Of a DNA stretch of 64,000 nt, positions 46,526-54,972 are shown piece by piece. Positions within the stretch are counted from its first letter, which is position 1, and each line of letters begins with the position of its first letter. The translations under genes were made by a program, and so were the position numbers. A model generated the notes under the pieces. It did not search any database. It had not been told where the DNA came from and worked only from the letters and a program-made list of their open reading frames with translations. Source of the DNA: Roseiarcus sp963761435 (lineage in GTDB: Bacteria > Pseudomonadota > Alphaproteobacteria > Rhizobiales > Beijerinckiaceae); NCBI GenBank assembly GCA_963761435.1, contig CAVXHJ010000026.1:150407-214406 (forward strand), read 5' to 3'.

Positions 46526-46819
46526 ATGAAAAGAGCCAGCATTACCCAAACGAAGAACGGCTTGAGTTCGCTGATCGACGGACTCAAGGGCGGAGAGCCG
46601 GTTTTGATTGTCGATCGAGGCCGTCCGGTCGCTCGTCTGGAACCGGTCACGGGCGACGAGGAAGGCGGTCAAGGCGGACGCTTGGCGCGGCTCATTCGAG
46701 ATGGCGTGTTGCGGCCACGCCGGACCAGGCCGCGCGCCGCTCTTTTCAGCACGTCTCCGCCGCGCGCCAAGGGGTCGGCGGTGGAATTGCTCATCAATGA
46801 GCGCCGGGACGGACGGTGA
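46526..46819 (+). CDS. Phd/YefM-family antitoxin
   Basis: 97 residues from ATG 46526 (no strong ribosome site). N-terminal Phd fold: M-K-R-A-S-I-T-Q-T-K-N-G-L-S-S-L-I-D, G-E-P-V-L-I-V-D-R-G-R-P-V-A-R-L. The C-terminus is Arg/Pro-rich then acidic-basic (E-L-L-I-N-E-R-R-D-G-R). Its stop overlaps the downstream PIN toxin GTG by four bases. Represses and neutralises the module. Confidence 0.88.
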   Translation: MKRASITQTKNGLSSLIDGLKGGEPVLIVDRGRPVARLEPVTGDEEGGQGGRLARLIRDGVLRPRRTRPRAALFSTSPPRAKGSAVELLINERRDGR

Positions 46820-47241
46820 AATTCTGGGACGCCTCGGCGATCGTGCCTCTGCTGGTGGTCGAGGACACGACGCCATCCCTGCAAGCGCTCGCGAGGGGAG
46901 ATTCCGACATGCTGGCGTGGTGGGGATCGCGAGTCGAGTGCGCTTCGGCCCTGGCCCGGCTCGAGCGCGGCGCGTTGCTGGACGTGAAAAGCGCCACGCT
47001 TGCCTTCGATCGGCTTAAACAGCTCGCCGAGGGTTGGCACGAGATCGAGCCCAGCGAGACCGTCCGCGAGAACGCGCTCAGGTTTCTTCGCGTTCATCCG
47101 CTGCGGGTGGCCGACGCCCTGCAGCTCGCGGCGGCCTTCCTTGCCGCCGAACGCCGTCCTTCGTCGCTCACGGTCGTCACACTCGACGAGCGCCTCGCCG
47201 ACGCTGCGCGGAAGGAAGGTTTCGACGTTGTCGCGGCGTGA
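46816..47241 (+). CDS. PIN-domain toxin, second module
   Basis: 141 residues from GTG 46816. PIN acids: Asp in F-W-D-A-S-A-I-V-P-L, Glu in R-V-E-C-A-S-A-L-A, Asp in R-V-A-D-A-L-Q-L-A-A-A and Asp in T-L-D-E-R-L-A. It is a different PIN subgroup from the VapC at 45839 and is paired with a Phd-type rather than VapB-type antitoxin. Confidence 0.92.
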   Translation: MKFWDASAIVPLLVVEDTTPSLQALARGDSDMLAWWGSRVECASALARLERGALLDVKSATLAFDRLKQLAEGWHEIEPSETVRENALRFLRVHPLRVADALQLAAAFLAAERRPSSLTVVTLDERLADAARKEGFDVVAA

Positions 47242-47325
47242 CCGCGATCCTCTTTCGAGGCTGGAGCAAACGCCGGTCCTGTCGTAGCGTCGGACTGATC
47301 GCGGCCAAGGGGAGCGCCAGACAGG

Positions 47326-48748
47326 ATGACGGACGGCGAAATCTATCCACGCGACATGATCGGCTACGGGCGCACCCCCCCGTTCGCGGACTGGCCGAAC
47401 AATGCGCGCCTCGCCGTCCAGTTCGTCATCAATTACGAGGAGGGCGGCGAGAACAACATCCTGCATGGCGACGCCGCGTCGGAAGCGTTCTTGTCCGAGA
47501 TCGTCGGCGCCGCGCCCTGGCCGGGCATGCGTCACATGAACATGGAGTCGATCTACGAATACGGCTCGCGGGCCGGCTTCTGGCGGCTGCACCGCCTGTT
47601 CACGGAACGCTCGGCTCCCGTCACGGTCTACGCGGTCGCAACCGCCATGGCGCGCAACCCGGAGGCGGTCGCGGCCATGAACGAGGCGGGGTGGGAGATC
47701 GCCACCCACGGGCTCAAGTGGATCGACTATCGCGACATCCCGCCCGAGGTCGAGGCCCGCCACATCGCCGAGGCGGTGCGCATTCATGCCGAGGTCGCCG
47801 GCGCCCGTCCGCTCGGCTTCTACCAGGGCCGCAGCTCGGTCAACACCATCAGGCTCGGGATGGAGGAGGGCGGATTTCGTCTATTGCGCCGACACCTATG
47901 CGGACGATCTGCCCTACTGGCTCGACGGGCCGCGCGGGCCGCAGCTCATGACGCCCTACACGCTCGATTCCAACGATATGCGCTTCGCGACCCCGCAGGG
48001 CTTCAATACCGGCGACCAGTTCTACGCCTACCTGAAAGATTCCTTCGACACGCTCTACGCCGAAGGCGATGTCGCGCCGAAAATGCTGTCGATCGGCCTG
48101 CATTGCCGCCTCGTCGGCCGCCCGGGACGCGCCGCCTCGCTCGCAAGGTTCATCGACTATGTCAGGGGCCACGATCGGGTCTGGGTTCCGACCCGGCTCG
48201 ACATCGCCCGTCACTGGATCAGGAAACATCCGCCGCCGGGCGGCTGGAAGCCCTCGCGCCTCACCCGCACCCTGTTCGTCGAGCGGTTCGGCGGGGTTTA
48301 CGAGCATTCGCCCGGGATCGCGGCCAAGGCCTTCGACAACGGCCTGACCAGCGGGGCCGATACGGCCGAGGGATTGGCGAAGGCGCTCGCCGCCGCCGCG
48401 GCGAGGGCGACGGCGGACGAAAAGCAGGCGCTGATCAAGGCCCATCCGGATCTGGCCGGCAGGCTGGCGCTGGCCGGCACGCTCACCACCGAGTCCGCGG
48501 GCGAACAGGCGGGCGCCGGCCTCGACCGGCTCACGCCGGAGGAATTGCGTCAGTTCGCCGCCCTCAATGACGCCTACCGGGCCCGCTTCGGCTTTCCCTT
48601 CATCATGGCGGTCAAGGGCAAGAGCAAGGCCGACATTCTCGCCGCGTTCGAGCGCCGCCTCGCCAACGAGGCCGGCGCCGAGACGAAGACCGCGCTCGCC
48701 GAGATCGACCGGATCGCCGCGCTCAGGCTCAAGGACATCCTGGCATGA
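47326..48748 (+). pseudogene. puuE: Allantoinase PuuE fused to OHCU decarboxylase UraD, frame broken once
   Basis: ATG 47326. Residues 1 to about 183 are a cofactor-independent allantoinase of the polysaccharide-deacetylase fold (Y-P-R-D-M-I-G-Y-G, N-Y-E-E-G-G-E, W-E-I-A-T-H-G-L-K-W). Register is lost after E-E-G-G-F. The second frame continues V-Y-C-A-D-T-Y-A-D-D-L-P-Y-W, completes the allantoinase and adds a UraD domain (H-P-D-L-A-G, T-x-E-S-A-G-E-Q-A-G, F-G-F-P-F-I-M-A-V-K-G). Removing one T of GATTTC 47873-47878 gives 473 residues. Converts allantoin to allantoate and OHCU to allantoin; ATGA overlap with guaD. Confidence 0.88.
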
Positions 48749-50046
48749 GCGCGAACGCGCGCGTCATTCGCGGCCGCATCCTGTCGTTCAACGACGATCC
48801 CGCGGCGGCCGGAGCGTCCGCCCATTCGCTCATCGAGGACGGCGCCGTTCTCGTCGCCGGCGGGCGGATCGAGGCGGTGGGCCCGGCCAGGGACATTCTC
48901 TCTCGTGCGCCGAAGGGCGCGCTCATCGACGATCATTCCGGCTGCCTCGTCATGCCCGGCTTCATCGACGCCCATATCCATTATTCGCAGACCCAGGTGA
49001 TCGGCTCCTACGGCGCGCAGCTTCTCGACTGGCTGCACAACTACACTTTCGTCGAGGAGCAGAAATTCGCCGATCCCGTCCATTGCGCGCGGGTCGCACG
49101 GTTCTTTCTCGACGAATTGTTCCGCTCCGGCACGACGACCGCGATGGTCTATTGCACCGTTCATCCGGAATCGGTCGACGCGTTCTTCGCCGCGGCGGAA
49201 GCGTGCGGGGCGCGCATGATCGCCGGCAAGGTGATGATGGACCGCGACGCGCCGGAGGCGCTCATGGACACCGCCGAGCGCGGCTACGATGAGAGCAAGG
49301 CGCTGATCGAGCGCTGGCGGGGTCGCGGCCGGCTCGGCTACGCGATCACCCCCCGCTTCGCGGTGACGTCGACCGAGGCCCAGCTCAAGGCCGCGGGCGC
49401 GCTCGCGCGCGAATATCCCGATTGCCATGTCCAGACCCACGCCGACGAGAACAAGGCCGAGATCGCGCGCGTCGCCGAGCTCTATCCGCAGGCCTCGAGC
49501 TATATCGACGTCTATGCGCGCGCCGGCCTGACCGGACCCCGTTCGGTGTTCGGCCATTGCATCCACCTGCTCGACAGCGAGGTCGCCGAGCTCGCCGCCA
49601 GCCGGTCGATCGCCGCGTTCTGTCCGACGTCGAATCTCTTCCTCGGCTCGGGGCTCTTCGACGAGGCGCGGCTCGCGGCGGCGGGCGTCAGGATCGCGCT
49701 TGCGACCGACGTCGGCGGGGGGACCAGCTATTCGATGCTGCACACGGCGGCGGAGGGCTACAAGGTCCTCCAGCTCAACCGGCAGTCCTGGCCGGCGATT
49801 CACGCTTTCTACCGGATGACCCTCGGCAACGCCCGGGCGCTCAGCCTCGACGACCGGATCGGCTCGATCGAGCCGGGCAAGGAGGCCGATCTTGTCGCGC
49901 TCGATCCGCGCGCGACGCCCGCGCTCGCGCACCGGCTGGAGACGGCGGGGGACGACCTCGATGTCGAGCTCTTCGCGCTGATGATGATGGGCGACGACCG
50001 CGCCGTGCGGCAGACCTATGTCGCGGGCGAGCCGCGGAAATTCTGA
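48745..50046 (+). CDS. guaD: Guanine deaminase
   Basis: 433 residues. Amidohydrolase zinc motif P-G-F-I-D-A-H-I-H-Y, then G-T-T-T-A, H-V-Q-T-H-A-D-E-N, F-G-H-C-I-H and the late Asp in A-T-D-V-G-G-G-T-S. Together these are characteristic of GuaD, which turns guanine into xanthine. It is coupled to the PuuE-UraD fusion, forming a short purine-catabolism operon; xanthine dehydrogenase genes are not in the window, although a lone CoxL-like subunit of that superfamily is at 31135. Confidence 0.94.
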   Translation: MSANARVIRGRILSFNDDPAAAGASAHSLIEDGAVLVAGGRIEAVGPARDILSRAPKGALIDDHSGCLVMPGFIDAHIHYSQTQVIGSYGAQLLDWLHNYTFVEEQKFADPVHCARVARFFLDELFRSGTTTAMVYCTVHPESVDAFFAAAEACGARMIAGKVMMDRDAPEALMDTAERGYDESKALIERWRGRGRLGYAITPRFAVTSTEAQLKAAGALAREYPDCHVQTHADENKAEIARVAELYPQASSYIDVYARAGLTGPRSVFGHCIHLLDSEVAELAASRSIAAFCPTSNLFLGSGLFDEARLAAAGVRIALATDVGGGTSYSMLHTAAEGYKVLQLNRQSWPAIHAFYRMTLGNARALSLDDRIGSIEPGKEADLVALDPRATPALAHRLETAGDDLDVELFALMMMGDDRAVRQTYVAGEPRKF

Positions 50047-50056
50047 CTCGCGCGCC

Positions 50057-50395
50057 TCAAAGGGTCACGGGTCCGCCGAACGAGCGCCAGCCGTTCATGC
50101 CCCCGGCGTAGTGGCGCACGTCCTCGCGGCCGATCGCCCGCGCCCGGTTCAGGGCGTTCTTCGACCGCGCGCCGGCCTGGCAGATCAGGACAACCGGCTT
50201 GCCTGCCGGCAATTCCTCCGGATCGAAGCTGGAGAGCGGCAGGTTGAGCGCGTCGGGAATATGGCCGACGGCGAATTCGTGCGGCTCGCGCACGTCGACC
50301 ACCGTCCAGGCGCCGGCGCCGACGGCCTCCTCGAACTCATCGAAATCGACCGTGTCCGGATCCGCGCCGGGGCGGGAAAACGGGTTAAGCGGCAT
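50057..50395 (-). CDS. Rhodanese-like domain protein
   Basis: 112 residues, single rhodanese domain. V-D-V-R-E-P-H-E-F-A-V-G-H-I-P-D-A-L-N near 33-51 and the active loop I-C-Q-A-G-A-R-S with the catalytic Cys, then Y-A-G-G-M-N-G-W. Cytosolic sulfurtransferase or sulfur carrier; acceptor unknown. Converges on guaD. Confidence 0.9.
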   Translation of the reverse strand: MPLNPFSRPGADPDTVDFDEFEEAVGAGAWTVVDVREPHEFAVGHIPDALNLPLSSFDPEELPAGKPVVLICQAGARSKNALNRARAIGREDVRHYAGGMNGWRSFGGPVTL

Positions 50396-50602
50396 CTCGT
50401 CTCTCCGAGGTCATTGGGTCCGCCTCAGCGCCGCGGCTCCCGCACTCTTATAGACCGCCGCGCGCGGCGTTTCGAGAACCGGAGCGAAATCCGGCCGGTC
50501 CAGCCTCGATGAATATTCGAAGGCGCGAATGTGTTAATCCCCCAAATAGGTTAAGTGCGTTTTACTTGACCCGCCCGCGCCGAGGCGACACCCTGATCCC
50601 CC

Positions 50603-51538
50603 ATGCGCATTTCCCCCTTCTCGGCCCCGGGGCGCTTCTGGCGCGGCAATCTCCACAGCCATTCGACCCTCTCCGACGGCGCCCTGAAGCCGGAGGACGT
50701 GGTCGGGGCCTATAAACGGGCGGGCTACGACTTCCTGCAGCTTTCCGATCATTTCCTCGGCCGATTCGATTGGCCGGTCGCCGATACCCGCCAGTTGCGC
50801 GCACATGATTTCACCACCCTGATCGGCGCCGAGCTTCACGCCCTGGCGACCTCGGCGGGCGAATACTGGCACATTGTCGCGGCCGGACTGCCGCTCGATT
50901 TCCCCCAGGCGAAGCCGGACGAGACCGGGCCCATGCTGGCGGCGCGGGCGAGGGAGGCGGGCGCGTTCATCGCGATGGCTCATCCCTCGTGGTCGCAACT
51001 CACCATCGAGGACGGGCGCTCGCTCGCCGCCGCGCATGCGGTCGAGGTCTACAACCACACCTGCGCGATGCTGACCGACCGCGGCGATGGTTTCCACATG
51101 CTCGACCAGCTATGCAACGAGGGCCGGCGGCTGACGGCCCTCGCCAGCGACGACGCGCATTTCCACTATGGCGACCTCGACGCCTTCGGCGGCTTTGTCA
51201 TGGTGAAATCGGAATCGCTCGACCCCGAGGCGCTGCTCGCGGCTCTCAAGGCCGGCGCGTTCTATTCGAGCCAGGGTCCGCGCATCGAAAGCATCGAGAT
51301 CACGAGCGGGGAAGTGCGGGTCGCGTGCTCGCCGGCGAATGTCATCGCCCTCGTCACCGGCGCTTCGGCGGCGGTGAGCCGCGTCGGGCGCGGCCTCACC
51401 GGCGCGACGATCGCGTTCGATGAAACCAAGAAATGGGCCTGGCGCGACCCTCCGCCCGTCAAATGGTTCCGCATCGTTGTCAGTGACGGGCCGCGGCGGG
51501 CCTGGTCGAACCCGATCTGGGTCGACGCTCTGAGCTGA
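50603..51538 (+). CDS. PHP-domain phosphoesterase
   Basis: 311 residues. PHP metal ligands in order: N-L-H-S-H-S-T-L-S-D-G, L-S-D-H-F, G-A-E-L-H, M-A-H-P-S-W and S-D-D-A-H-F. The C-terminal 90 residues form a beta-rich extension. Related to PHP proteins annotated as phosphotransferases or phosphoesterases; substrate not known. Single gene upstream of hslV. Confidence 0.85.
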   Translation: MRISPFSAPGRFWRGNLHSHSTLSDGALKPEDVVGAYKRAGYDFLQLSDHFLGRFDWPVADTRQLRAHDFTTLIGAELHALATSAGEYWHIVAAGLPLDFPQAKPDETGPMLAARAREAGAFIAMAHPSWSQLTIEDGRSLAAAHAVEVYNHTCAMLTDRGDGFHMLDQLCNEGRRLTALASDDAHFHYGDLDAFGGFVMVKSESLDPEALLAALKAGAFYSSQGPRIESIEITSGEVRVACSPANVIALVTGASAAVSRVGRGLTGATIAFDETKKWAWRDPPPVKWFRIVVSDGPRRAWSNPIWVDALS

Positions 51539-51653
51539 TATTTCGCGGCCGATCGCCGCGCTCCGCCGCCGGGCGACGCGGCCTTCACCCTTGCGCCTCG
51601 CCGCGCACGGCCATACATGCGGCGCTTGCCGGGCGGTGGAGGATTGAGCGCCG

Positions 51654-52220
51654 ATGAGACACGAGACCGACGCCCGCTCGCCCGGATGGCACGCGACGAC
51701 CATCCTGATGGTGCGCAAGGGCGGCAAGGTCGTCATCGGCGGCGACGGCCAGGTCAGCATGGGCCAGACGGTCGTCAAATCCAACGCCCGCAAGGTTCGT
51801 CGTCTCGGCAAGGGCGATGTGATCGCGGGCTTCGCCGGCGCGACCGCCGACGCCTTCACGCTGTTCGAGCGGCTCGAGGCCAAGCTCGACCAGTATCCCG
51901 GCCAGCTCGCTCGCGCCTGCGTCGAACTGGCCAAGGACTGGCGCACCGACCGCTATCTGAGGCGGCTCGAGGCGATGCTGATCGTCGCCGACAGGAGCTC
52001 GGGCTTCACGCTGTCGGGTTCGGGCGACGTGCTGGAGCCGGAGGCGGACGAGCACGGCTCGGCGATGGCGATCGGCTCGGGGGGAAACTACGCGCTCGCC
52101 GCCGCGCGCGCGCTGATGCCGATTGAACTCGAAGCCGAAGAGATCGTCCGGCGCTCGATGCGCATTGCCGCCGACATCTGCGTCTACACCAACGTCAATC
52201 TGATCCTCGAAAGCCTCTGA
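51654..52220 (+). CDS. hslV: ATP-dependent protease HslUV, peptidase subunit
   Basis: 188 residues. After a 14-residue N-terminal propeptide the mature protein starts with the catalytic Thr in H-A-T-T-I-L-M-V-R-K-G-G-K-V-V-I-G-G-D-G. Other blocks: R-K-V-R-R-L, G-F-A-G-A-T-A-D-A-F-T-L, A-I-G-S-G-G-N-Y-A. Proteasome-like hexamer; partner HslU starts five bases later. Confidence 0.97.
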   Translation: MRHETDARSPGWHATTILMVRKGGKVVIGGDGQVSMGQTVVKSNARKVRRLGKGDVIAGFAGATADAFTLFERLEAKLDQYPGQLARACVELAKDWRTDRYLRRLEAMLIVADRSSGFTLSGSGDVLEPEADEHGSAMAIGSGGNYALAAARALMPIELEAEEIVRRSMRIAADICVYTNVNLILESL

Positions 52221-52224
52221 CCGC

Positions 52225-53526
52225 ATGTCGGATCTCTCACCCCGTGAAATCGTCTCCGAACTCGACCGCTATATCGTCGGTCAGGCGGAGGCCAAGCGCG
52301 CCGTCGCCATCGCGCTGCGCAACCGCTGGCGGCGCCTGCGCCTCGTCTCGCCGATGCGCGAGGAGGTGATGCCGAAGAACATCCTGATGATCGGCCCGAC
52401 CGGCTGCGGCAAGACCGAGATCGCGCGCCGTCTCGCCAAGTTGGCCGGGGCGCCGTTCCTCAAGGTCGAGGCGACGAAATTCACCGAGGTCGGCTATGTC
52501 GGGCGCGACGTCGAGCAGATCGTGCGCGATCTCATCGAGGTCGCGATCGGGCTGGTGAAAAGCCGCAAGCGCAAGGACATCGAGGCCAAGGCGGAGCTGG
52601 CGGCGGAAGAACGGGTGCTCGACGCGCTGGTCGGCCCGACCTCCTCGTCAGCCACCCGGGAGGCCTTTCGGCGCAAGCTGCACGCGGGCGAGCTCGACGA
52701 CAAGGAGATCGAGGTCGAATTGCCGCAGAGCGGTTCGGGAACGCCGATGTTCGAATTGCCCAACATGCCCGGCGCCTCGATCGGCGCGATCAACCTCGCC
52801 GACATCTTCGGCAAGGGGAATCGCACCAAGGCCAAGCGCATGACGGTGGCCGAAGCGCGAGAGCCGCTCATCGCGGCCGAAGCGGACAAGCTCCTCGATC
52901 AGGACGCGATCGTGCGCGACGCGCTGGCCGAGGTCGAGAGCAACGGCATCGTCTTCCTCGACGAAATCGACAAGATCTGCGCCCGCGAGGGACGCGGCGG
53001 CGCCGACGTCTCGCGCGAGGGCGTCCAGCGCGATCTCCTGCCGTTGATCGAGGGCACGACCGTCGCCACCAAGCACGGGACGGTCAAGACGGATCATATT
53101 CTGTTCGTGGCCTCCGGCGCCTTTCACATCGCCCGGCCTTCCGACCTTCTGCCCGAGCTGCAGGGCCGCCTGCCGATCCGCGTCGAGCTCAATTCGCTGA
53201 CCGAGGACGACTTCAAGCGCATCCTCACCGACACCGAGGCGAGCCTCATCAAGCAATATGTCGCCCTGATGCAGACCGAAGGCGTCAATCTCGAATTCAC
53301 CGACGACGCGGTGGCGGCGATCGCGCGCATCGCCGCCAAGGTCAACGGCTCGGTCGAGAACATCGGCGCGCGCCGCCTGCAGACGGTGATGGAGCGGGTA
53401 TTGGACGACGTGAGCTTCACCGCCGCCGACCGGAACGGCGAGGTCATCCGCATCGACGCCGAGTTCGTGGAGCGCCACGTCGGCGACCTCGCGGGCAACG
53501 CGGACCTGAGCCGGTTCATTTTGTGA
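52225..53526 (+). CDS. hslU: ATP-dependent protease HslUV, ATPase subunit
   Basis: 433 residues. N-terminal S-P-R-E-I-V-S-E-L-D-R-Y-I-V-G-Q, Walker A G-P-T-G-C-G-K-T-E (Cys where Val is usual), substrate pore G-Y-V-G-R-D, an I domain from about 110 to 230, Walker B I-V-F-L-D-E-I-D-K, sensor R in N-I-G-A-R-R-L, and a C-terminal L-S-R-F-I-L that docks into HslV. Unfolds substrates for HslV. Confidence 0.97.
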   Translation: MSDLSPREIVSELDRYIVGQAEAKRAVAIALRNRWRRLRLVSPMREEVMPKNILMIGPTGCGKTEIARRLAKLAGAPFLKVEATKFTEVGYVGRDVEQIVRDLIEVAIGLVKSRKRKDIEAKAELAAEERVLDALVGPTSSSATREAFRRKLHAGELDDKEIEVELPQSGSGTPMFELPNMPGASIGAINLADIFGKGNRTKAKRMTVAEAREPLIAAEADKLLDQDAIVRDALAEVESNGIVFLDEIDKICAREGRGGADVSREGVQRDLLPLIEGTTVATKHGTVKTDHILFVASGAFHIARPSDLLPELQGRLPIRVELNSLTEDDFKRILTDTEASLIKQYVALMQTEGVNLEFTDDAVAAIARIAAKVNGSVENIGARRLQTVMERVLDDVSFTAADRNGEVIRIDAEFVERHVGDLAGNADLSRFIL

Positions 53527-53744
53527 GGCGCGCGGCGAGGGTCGTGGTCAGCCCGAAGCCACAGGCTCGTATGCCTCTAGAGTCAAAACCCAGTCAGTTT
53601 GACCGGTTTCGACGTTAAGCGGCCATCCGGCATTGGCGCGCATGCCACTTTGCATCAGACAGATCACCGACCAACAAGTCACCGATGAAAGGGATGCCCA
53701 CCAGGTTCGCCTTCCAGTTTTCTGATGCGCAAATTTTCGCCGGC

Positions 53745-54957
53745 TCAGCCGCTGATCAGCTCGCCAAAGGGCTCCCACATTTCGCCGTTGAACCGGGCGA
53801 GCTGCATCTGGCGGATCAGGAAATAATTATCGGGCGAAGTGTTGATCTTGATCCCCGGCAGCAGCATCGGCAGCTCGAGATCCTTGATGGCGAGCGCCTG
53901 GCGCAGAATGTTCTCCCGCGACAGATCGCCGCCGCATTGCTCGAGAACGTGAACCATCGTTGCGGCGGTCGTGTACCCGTAGACCGCCAGCCCCTCGCGA
54001 ACGTCCGTCGGGCTCATGTATTTCGTCGCGAAAGCCGTCCATTCCTTGAAGCCTGGATCATCCTGCCAGGTTGGTACAGTCGGGTCCTTGAGATATCCGG
54101 CGGTGATCAGTCCCTTCGACTTCTCAAGACCCGCAGGCGTCAGCGTTCCGGCGATCGATGCCGCGCCGAAAAACAGATAGCGTTCCGGCGTCCAGTCGAT
54201 GTCATAGATTTTACGGATCGCCTGGGCGGCGGCCTTATTGGTTGCCGCGAGAATGAGCGCATCGACCCCGGCGCCCTGCAGCGTGACAACCTGCGAATCG
54301 ACCGTGGGCTCCGCGACCTCGTAAGAAACTTCCTTGACGAGCATTCCGGCATGCTCGTTGCCAAGCGCGGCGCGTACGCCCGCGAGGAAGGTCTTGCCCA
54401 ATTGATCGTTCTGGTAGAGGACGCCGATCTTCGCATCGGGCTTCGTCGCGAGGATGTGCTTGGCGTAGATGCGCCCCTCGGTGCCGGTGGCGGGGTTGAA
54501 GCCGACCGTCCAGGGAAAATGCTGCGGGATCGTCGAGCTGGTCGGCGCCGGCGGCGCCAAACAGCTGCGGCACTTTGTTCTCGTTGAGATAAGGCCGGAT
54601 CGCCAAATTGGTGAAGCCGCCGAAGGTTTGAAAGATGAACGCGACGTGCTCTTGTTCTATGAGCCTCCTAGTCTGCTCGACGGTCTTGGGCGCGCTGTAG
54701 CCGTCATCGAGGCTGATGAGGTTGAGCTTGCGGCCGTTGACCCCGCCCTTCTCGTTGATCATCTTGAAATACGCGGCCTCGGCTCTGGCGATCGCGACGT
54801 AGCCCGAAGCGGGTCCGCTGTAGGGAAAGGTCTGGCCGATCTTGATCTCGGCATCCGTGACGCCGGGCGCGTTAGCGGCCCAGGCGGCGCGAACCCTGGA
54901 AGCCGCTGCGACGGCGGCGGCCGCCGACGATTGCAGGAACAAGCGACGAGAAACCAT
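53745..54957 (-). pseudogene. ABC transporter substrate-binding protein (branched-chain amino acid/LivK type), frame broken once
   Basis: ATG 54957 behind GGGGAGGAAAG. The N-terminus S-R-R-L-F-L-Q-S-S with a hydrophobic Ala stretch is a Tat-type signal. Type 1 periplasmic-binding fold: I-K-I-G-Q-T-F-P-Y-S-G-P-A-S and P-Q-L-F-G-A-A-G-A. Register is lost after D-D-P. The next frame resumes Q-H-F-P-W-T-V-G-F-N-P and carries the rest. One extra G in the run 54526-54528 explains it; corrected length 403. No permease or ATPase genes adjoin, and it follows a cyclase-TPR gene by 15 bp. Confidence 0.85.
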
Positions 54958-54972
54958 GGCTTTCCTCCCCAG

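Noticed and set aside
53548..53778. A 76-residue minus-strand open frame after hslU
   Set aside because: No ribosome site, no recognisable domain, overlaps the end of the solute-binding gene; may be a remnant but cannot be supported.
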